A stretch of 19,278 bases of DNA from an uncultured Neomegalonema sp. (GTDB lineage Bacteria > Pseudomonadota > Alphaproteobacteria > Rhodobacterales > Rhodobacteraceae), in contig CALGNW010000183.1 of the NCBI GenBank assembly GCA_937958345.1, forward strand, positions 1 to 19,278, written 5' to 3'. Below are positions 14,726 to 19,278 of the stretch, piece by piece (the stretch's first letter is position 1; the number at the start of each line of letters is the position of its first letter). The notes under the pieces are model-generated. The model was not told the DNA's origin. It searched no databases and saw nothing but the letters and a program-made list of their open reading frames with translations. The position numbers and the translations under genes were made by a program.

Positions 14726-15976
14726 TCAGGCCATTTTCGCCAGCGCATGACGTTTCTTACCCGCGCTCAGCTTACGCGGCGTGCTCAGATCGTCCGCCGT
14801 CAGCATCAGACCCGGTCCCTCGATGGGACCATCATCCAGCTTTGCGCCGCCCTCACCGATCATGCGTTTGGCATCCTTGCCCGATTTGGCGAGGCCCGCC
14901 AGAACCAGCAGTGCGCCAATGGAAATCCCCTCACCAACATCCTCCGCATTCAGGGTTACGGTCGGCAGATCGTCAGACAATGCGCCTTGCTCAAATGTGA
15001 CCCGCGCGGCTTCTTCGGCTTGTGCGGCCGCATCCGCACCGTGACATAGGGTGGTGATTTCGGTGGCGAGGATTTTCTTCGCCTCGTTGATCTCCTGCCC
15101 CTCCAGCGCCTCCAGCCGTGCGCACTCATCAAGGGGTAATTCTGTGAAGAGGCGCAAGAATCTGCCCACATCGGCATCGGACGTGTTGCGCCAGAATTGC
15201 CAGAACTCGTAGGGCGAGCGCATATCGGCATTCAGCCAGATCGCCCCGTTCGCAGACTTGCCCATCTTCGCGCCGTCTGACGTTGTGATAAGCGGCGTGG
15301 TGATCCCGTAAAGCTCGGCCTGATCAACCCGGCGTCCCAGCTCGATACCGTTGATGATATTGCCCCATTGATCGGACCCGCCAAGCTGTAATTTACAGCC
15401 GACGCGGCGGTTCAGTTCCAAAAAGTCATAGGCTTGCAAAAGCATGTAGTTGAATTCGAGGAAGGTCAGCGGTTGCTCGCGTTCCAGCCGCAGCTTGACG
15501 CTATCAAATGTCAGCATCCGGTTGACGGTGAAATGCGGCCCGTAATCGCGCAAAAAGTCGATGTAGTTCAGCTTGTCCAGCCACTCCGCGTTATCCAGCA
15601 TGACCGCATCGCTTGGCCCGTTACCGAACGTCATGTACTTGTCGAAAACGCTAAAGATACCGCGCTTGTTCTTCTCAATCCCGGCAGCATCCAGCATCGC
15701 CCGGGACTCGTCCTTGCCCGAAGGATCGCCGATTTTGGTCGTGCCGCCGCCCATCAGAACAATCGGCTTGTGCCCAGACTTTTGCAGCCAGCGGAGCATC
15801 ATAATTTGCAGCAGCGACCCGACATGCAACGACTCTGCGGTACAGTCGAACCCAATATAAGCAGGCACAACCCCAGCCGCGAACGCCTTATCGAGGTGCT
15901 CAAGGTCCGTGCAGTCCTTCATGTACCCGCGCTCGGTCATAATGCGCAGGAACTCGGTCTTCGGCTGGTAAGTCAT
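14726..15976 (-). CDS. tyrS: tyrosyl-tRNA synthetase
   Basis: Class I aminoacyl-tRNA synthetase that charges tRNA-Tyr; 416 residues, normal for bacteria. HIGH motif is HVGS (51-54); KMSKS motif is KMGKS (237-241). Tyrosine-site segments are GFDCTAESLHVGSL and LQLGGSDQWGNI (196-207). A C-terminal S4-like RNA-binding domain runs from about 350 to the end. Start ATG 15976 (MTYQPKTEFLRIM) has AAGGA eight bases upstream; the frame is open for 144 more codons, but those look like noise and overlap the divergent gene at 16063. It is divergent from the orphan-anmK pair and convergent with the response regulators. Confidence 0.97.
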   Translation of the reverse strand: MTYQPKTEFLRIMTERGYMKDCTDLEHLDKAFAAGVVPAYIGFDCTAESLHVGSLLQIMMLRWLQKSGHKPIVLMGGGTTKIGDPSGKDESRAMLDAAGIEKNKRGIFSVFDKYMTFGNGPSDAVMLDNAEWLDKLNYIDFLRDYGPHFTVNRMLTFDSVKLRLEREQPLTFLEFNYMLLQAYDFLELNRRVGCKLQLGGSDQWGNIINGIELGRRVDQAELYGITTPLITTSDGAKMGKSANGAIWLNADMRSPYEFWQFWRNTSDADVGRFLRLFTELPLDECARLEALEGQEINEAKKILATEITTLCHGADAAAQAEEAARVTFEQGALSDDLPTVTLNAEDVGEGISIGALLVLAGLAKSGKDAKRMIGEGGAKLDDGPIEGPGLMLTADDLSTPRKLSAGKKRHALAKMA

Positions 15977-16062
15977 GGCGCTGGTCCTTAAGTTCATCGG
16001 GCTTCTACTGCGAAAGCGGGTCAAGATGGAAGCCTGAGAAGTCGAAGTTTGGAGGCCATACG

Positions 16063-16569
16063 ATGAAGACGCCCGGTTTGTTGCCGCTGGACCATCCGCT
16101 ATGGAACGATCTCGAAGGCGGATATCGCGAGCCGTCATCGGCAGTTGAATACTTGAAGCGTTTTGAAAATGGTGAGCGATCTGACGAACTCTGGCACGAT
16201 TTCGTCGGCGAAATGTACCAGCAAGAAACGATTGGCGTTGCGTCTCTCGCCGTGGTTCCACACCTCGTTGAAATTTTTTCGGATGAAGACCGACCGACTG
16301 ATTTCTACAATTATCTGACATTTGTGGATGCGGTTCGCGGCGATGGGGACAATCCCGAATTACCCGACTGGCTCCGAGACAGCTACGAAAGTGCTCTGTG
16401 TGCAGCAACCATTCTTGCGGCAGTCGATCTGAATCGCACGGAAGACAAGCTCACTCGTAAGAGCATAGTGTTGTTTGTGCTTCAGCGAGCCGAGTTCACT
16501 GAGCAGATGCGGTTGCTCGACAACATCGAAAATGAAGACCACGCGAGAGCCGTACTGGATAATATATGA
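16063..16569 (+). CDS. hypothetical protein of lower GC, translationally coupled to anmK
   Basis: A 168-residue soluble, acidic protein with no signal peptide. Landmarks are HPLWNDLEGGYREP (11-24), ELWHDFVGEMYQQ (42-54) and VASLAVVPHLVEIF (59-72), then helices to the end. These recall a widespread group of uncharacterised HEAT-like proteins that carry a W..L..AY.. start and an ASYAAVPHLV motif, some near polymorphic-toxin immunity genes. That link is from memory and weak. By hand count GC is about 52% over 16081-16560, against about 63% in neighbouring anmK. The Shine-Dalgarno is strong (GGAGG, seven bases away). Its TGA overlaps the ATG of anmK (ATGA at 16566-16569), so the two are translationally coupled. 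No toxin gene is adjacent. Function unknown. Confidence 0.8.
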   Translation: MKTPGLLPLDHPLWNDLEGGYREPSSAVEYLKRFENGERSDELWHDFVGEMYQQETIGVASLAVVPHLVEIFSDEDRPTDFYNYLTFVDAVRGDGDNPELPDWLRDSYESALCAATILAAVDLNRTEDKLTRKSIVLFVLQRAEFTEQMRLLDNIENEDHARAVLDNI

Positions 16570-17717
16570 CAGAAAAAGAAGTCTCTCGAAACAAACCAAT
16601 CTGGGCACTTGGCCTGATGTCCGGCACGTCGATGGACGGTGTCGATGCGGCGCTGGTGCTGACCGATGGCGAGACGATCAGTGAGTTCGGGGCGGGGGGT
16701 GAACGTCCCTTTGCGGTGGGTGAAGTGTCTTTTCTCCCGACGATCATGCAAAATTGGTCGGATTACCGCCCGCCAGCGGGTCCAGTTTACGAAGTTGAAT
16801 TGGCCGAAGCCGAAGCCGAGATCGACGGCGCCCATGCGGCGGCTGTGGGTCGCTTGCTATCGCGCGTCCCCGCTTCGCCGGAAGTTATCGGGTATCATGG
16901 ACAGACAATTTTTCACGCCCCCGACGAAGGCTGGACATGGCAGCTAGGCGATGGTGCAGCCTTGGCCCGCGCCCTGAACCGTCCTGTCGTCTGGGACTTT
17001 CGCACCGCTGATATGGAGGCGGGCGGAGAGGGTGCGCCGCTTGCGCCGTTCTTTCACTTCGCGTTGGCCAAGCAGATGGGCGCGACCGAGCCCGTTGCGT
17101 TTCTCAACATCGGCGGCGTGGCGAATGTGACGTGGGTGGACCCGACGAAATCCGCGCCTGAGGAGGAGGGTGCGTTGCTCGCCTTCGATACCGGACCCGG
17201 CAATGCCCTCATCAACGACTGGATGACCCGCCACGACCGCGAACCGCTGGATCGCGACGGGGCCGAAGCCGCCAAGGGTCAGGTCGATGACATGGCTCTG
17301 CACTCCAACGCAACGGGCGCGTTTCTGGAGCGGAAGCCGCCGAAATCTCTGGACAGGAACGAATTCGCGCTGGTCCTCGACCGTATGGCCGACCTGTCCT
17401 TGCCCGACGGCGCTGCAACCCTGACCGCACTCACCGCCGAATGTGTTGCCGAGGCCCTTAAGCACATGCCGTCCCCGCCGACCCGTTGGCTGATCTGCGG
17501 CGGCGGACGCAAAAATCCGGTGATGATGGCGATGCTGGCGGACCGTCTCGGCGTGCCCGTCGATCCCGTCGAGTCGGTCGGATTTGATGGCGATATGCTG
17601 GAGGCACAGGCGTTCGCGTATCTGGCCGTGCGCAGCCTACGCGGCCTCCCGCTGAGTGCGCCCGGAACCACCGCCTGCCGCGAGCCTGTGACGGGGGGAC
17701 GGCTTTCGAAACCTTGA
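16566..17717 (+). CDS. anmK: anhydro-N-acetylmuramic acid kinase
   Basis: Phosphorylates and opens 1,6-anhydro-MurNAc from turned-over cell wall to MurNAc-6-phosphate, using ATP (cytosol, murein recycling). The 383 residues are close to E. coli AnmK (369). Motifs: LGLMSGTSMDGVD (15-27, ATP phosphate), GYHGQTIFH (109-117), GGEGAPLAPFFH (153-164), FLNIGGVANVT (179-189), FDTGPGN (207-213; Asp208 probably the catalytic base), ICGGGRKNP and DGDMLEAQAFAYLAVRS near the end. The ATG overlaps the stop of the orphan gene by four bases. The N-terminal about ten residues (TEKEVSRNKP) precede the conserved core and their codons are AT-rich like the orphan's, so the start region may come from the same acquired segment. 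An in-frame start nearer the core is not obvious. Confidence 0.96.
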   Translation: MTEKEVSRNKPIWALGLMSGTSMDGVDAALVLTDGETISEFGAGGERPFAVGEVSFLPTIMQNWSDYRPPAGPVYEVELAEAEAEIDGAHAAAVGRLLSRVPASPEVIGYHGQTIFHAPDEGWTWQLGDGAALARALNRPVVWDFRTADMEAGGEGAPLAPFFHFALAKQMGATEPVAFLNIGGVANVTWVDPTKSAPEEEGALLAFDTGPGNALINDWMTRHDREPLDRDGAEAAKGQVDDMALHSNATGAFLERKPPKSLDRNEFALVLDRMADLSLPDGAATLTALTAECVAEALKHMPSPPTRWLICGGGRKNPVMMAMLADRLGVPVDPVESVGFDGDMLEAQAFAYLAVRSLRGLPLSAPGTTACREPVTGGRLSKP

Positions 17718-17790
17718 CGACTCTGCCGCGACGCCGTAATCCGCGATAAGCGCAGCGATTTGAGCCGGATTGCGGGCTGCGCGGGGCGGA

Positions 17791-17835
17791 GTATTCTCAG
17801 CGAAAGTGGTTGCCGGTTTCGCGGTTCGAGAATGC
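17791..17835. repeat. palindromic intergenic repeat element upstream of metZ
   Basis: An outer eight-base stem (GTATTCTC 17791-17798 with GAGAATGC 17828-17835, one G-U) encloses an inner hairpin (GCGAAAGTGG 17800-17809 with CCGGTTTCGC 17813-17822, eight of ten paired). The layout, including the AAGTGG...CCGGTTT core and a following GCGAC..A tract, matches what I remember of the small dispersed palindromes common in Rhizobiales and other alphaproteobacteria. A competing pairing, GGTTCG (17823-17828) with CGAACC (17852-17857), could form a pseudoknot. The rest of the 17718-17931 gap shows no gene; an AACCGGTT palindrome lies at 17905-17912. Confidence 0.55.
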
Positions 17836-17931
17836 GACCAGAAAGATGCCCCGAACCAAAACCGCTAAAGAGGTGTGCTGCTTTCCAACAAAAAGCGCCA
17901 TTTCAACCGGTTGTCTTAGTGGAGACGACCT

Positions 17932-19110
17932 ATGACCGATGATCTGCACCCCCGCACCAAGTTGGTGCATGGCGGAACGGACCGCAGCGGACACCATGAG
18001 ATGTCCGAGGCGCTGTACCTGACCCAAGGCTTTGCCTATCCCGATGCGGAAACCGCCGAGGCGCGGTTTGACGGGTCCGATCCCGGCTATGTCTATGCGC
18101 GCTATGGCAATCCGACCGTTGGCATGTTCGAGCAACGCCTTGCGCTGCTGGAGGGGGCCGAGGCGTGCTTTGCCACCGCGTCGGGCATGGCGGCGATGAA
18201 TGCGTCGATGTTCTCGCAACTGCAATCGGGCGATCATGTTGTCGCCTCGCGGGCGCTGTTCGGGTCATGTCACTATATTCTCGACAGTCTTCTGCCGCGC
18301 TTTGGCGTGCAGACGACGCTGGTTGAGGGAACCGACATTGCCGCATGGCAAAACGCCGTCAGACCCGAAACCAAAGTCTTCTTTCTGGAGACGCCGTCGA
18401 ACCCGACGCTCGAAATCATCGACATTCGTGCGGTGGCGGATGTGGCGCATGAGGCGGGCGCGGTGCTGGTGGTCGATAACGTCTTCGCGACCCCCTGCTT
18501 TCAGCGGCCTCTGGCATTGGGTGCGGATATCGTCATGTACTCGACGACCAAGCACATCGACGGGCAGGGGCGCTGCCTTGGCGGTGCGTTGCTCGGTTCA
18601 AAAGAATTCGTCGGCGGCAAGCTGCTGGAATACATGAAACATACCGGCGCGGCGATGAGTCCGTTCAATGCCTGGGTGATGCTCAAGGGGCTGGAGACGC
18701 TCGATCTGCGTTGCCGCGCCGCTGCCGACAGTGCCGAAGCCATCGCGCAAGCGGTTGACGGGCACAGCGCCGTGGCGCGTGCAATCCACCCCGGTCTGCC
18801 GTCTCATCCTCAATACACCCTCGCGGCGGCACAAATGGAGCGTCCGGGAACCATGGTATCGTTCGAGCTGAAGGGCGGCAAAGACGCGGCCTTCAGCTTT
18901 ATGAACGCACTCGAAATCGTGCGGATTTCCAACAATCTCGGCGATGCCAAATCCATCGCAACCCACCCGACAACCACGACGCATCAGCGCATGACCGAAG
19001 AGGACAGGCAGGCGCTGGGCATCACTCCGGGTCTGATCCGGCTTTCCGTCGGTTTGGAGCACGCCGACGACCTGATCCGCGATATCTCGCGCGCGCTGGA
19101 CGCGGCGTAA
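17932..19110 (+). CDS. metZ: O-succinylhomoserine sulfhydrylase
   Basis: PLP enzyme of the Cys/Met metabolism family that makes homocysteine from O-succinylhomoserine and sulfide in the cytosol. The 392 residues are normal for MetZ. SEALYLTQGFAYPDAE (25-40) and GYVYARYGNPT (52-62) are the MetZ/MetY N-terminal contacts. ATASGMAAMN (81-90) binds the phosphate. Asp182 in VVDNVFATP binds the pyridine nitrogen. Lys207 in YSTTKHIDGQGR is the Schiff-base lysine. SNNLGDAKSIATHPTTTTH near the end binds the substrate carboxylate. Length and the YSTTKHIDGQ motif favour MetZ over the longer MetY. A GGAGA Shine-Dalgarno lies six bases before the ATG. It is preceded by the palindromic repeat and convergent with folD. 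Confidence 0.94.
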   Translation: MTDDLHPRTKLVHGGTDRSGHHEMSEALYLTQGFAYPDAETAEARFDGSDPGYVYARYGNPTVGMFEQRLALLEGAEACFATASGMAAMNASMFSQLQSGDHVVASRALFGSCHYILDSLLPRFGVQTTLVEGTDIAAWQNAVRPETKVFFLETPSNPTLEIIDIRAVADVAHEAGAVLVVDNVFATPCFQRPLALGADIVMYSTTKHIDGQGRCLGGALLGSKEFVGGKLLEYMKHTGAAMSPFNAWVMLKGLETLDLRCRAAADSAEAIAQAVDGHSAVARAIHPGLPSHPQYTLAAAQMERPGTMVSFELKGGKDAAFSFMNALEIVRISNNLGDAKSIATHPTTTTHQRMTEEDRQALGITPGLIRLSVGLEHADDLIRDISRALDAA

Positions 19111-19116
19111 GAAACG

Positions 19117-19135
19117 GCCCCGCACAAAGCGGGGC
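19117..19135. terminator. hairpin between convergent metZ and folD
   Basis: A seven-base GC stem (GCCCCGC / GCGGGGC) with loop ACAAA, six bases after the metZ stop and seven before the folD stop. On the minus strand it is followed by CGTTTCTT, so it suits folD termination best; on the plus strand no T-run follows. Confidence 0.65.
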
Positions 19136-19141
19136 GGCCTA

Positions 19142-19278
19142 TCAGAACGTCAGGTCGGCGGGTTCTTCCAGCCCGTGAATACGCGCGGTTGCGGTGACGG
19201 TGTTGGCCAGCAGGCAGGCAATCGTCATAGGGCCGATGCCGCCGGGTACAGGCGTGATCGCCCCCGCAACTTCGGAAC
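19142..19278 (-). CDS. folD: FolD bifunctional methylenetetrahydrofolate dehydrogenase/cyclohydrolase, 3' end only
   Basis: Only the last 45 codons lie in the window. They encode EVAGAITPVPGGIGPMTIAC followed by LLANTVTATARIHGLEEP and a stop at 19142. The TPVPGG-GPMT motif is the FolD C-terminal NADP-domain signature. FolD interconverts 5,10-methylene- and 10-formyl-tetrahydrofolate. The gene runs off the right edge. It lies convergent with metZ; both feed one-carbon and methionine metabolism, though they do not share a transcript. Confidence 0.93.
   Translation of the reverse strand, partial: SEVAGAITPVPGGIGPMTIACLLANTVTATARIHGLEEPADLTF

Noticed and set aside
15977..16408. N-terminal extension of the tyrS frame by 144 codons.
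   Set aside because: TyrS proteins begin at the chosen ATG, which has a good ribosome site. The extension overlaps the divergent orphan gene and looks random.
17791..17873. SAM-II riboswitch before metZ (GCTAAAGAGG at 17863-17872 resembles the conserved 3' part, and a pseudoknot can be drawn).
   Set aside because: The loop lacks the conserved GAUUU and UUGCA parts and the linker lengths do not fit. The palindromic-repeat reading explains the stems better. A covariance search with the SAM-II model would decide.
1..19278. Defence island, prophage, CRISPR array, transposon or tRNA/rRNA genes.
   Set aside because: None seen. Apart from the orphan at 16063, all sizeable genes belong to recognisable core or envelope families.

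Overview
The window reads as a chromosomal stretch of an alphaproteobacterium, most likely Rhodobacterales. The basis is high GC (roughly 60-64% in most genes), codon use, MetZ-type methionine synthesis, an NfsB/HchA/HxlR cluster, and family-level resemblance of TyrS, AnmK, bactofilin and the YhdP-like protein. I cannot name a genus. Most of it is core metabolism and envelope maintenance; I see no phage, transposase, CRISPR array, rRNA or tRNA. No gene-free gap exceeds about 215 bases.

Left part (1-5886): pyrG (CTP synthase, minus strand, last few codons cut by the window edge) is divergent from a small outer-membrane lipid A deacylase-like gene. Next, on the minus strand, come a tiny one-helix membrane protein, argE (acetylornithine deacetylase) and an HxlR-type regulator. 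The regulator is divergent from a two-gene operon of an NfsB-like nitroreductase and hchA (Hsp31 glyoxalase/deglycase). These three look like a redox or electrophile stress module.

Middle part (5887-12457): a 177-base gap holds a roughly 99-base imperfect inverted repeat. It is followed by an AbrB-type membrane protein, a bidirectional terminator, a bactofilin and a one-cysteine Bcp peroxiredoxin (both minus strand). Divergent from bcp is a 3.9-kb gene for a giant AsmA/YhdP-like protein, probably involved in phospholipid movement between the membranes.

Right part (12458-19278): a class V (alanine/serine-glyoxylate type) aminotransferase, then two tandem single-domain response regulators, then tyrS on the minus strand. 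Divergent from tyrS is a lower-GC gene of unknown function whose stop overlaps the start of anmK by an ATGA. A 214-base gap with a palindromic intergenic repeat precedes metZ. The window ends in the 3' end of folD on the minus strand.

The best leads are the two palindromic intergenic elements, the low-GC orphan translationally coupled to anmK, the paired response regulators, and the HxlR-nitroreductase-HchA module. Nothing here amounts to a clearly new multi-gene system.
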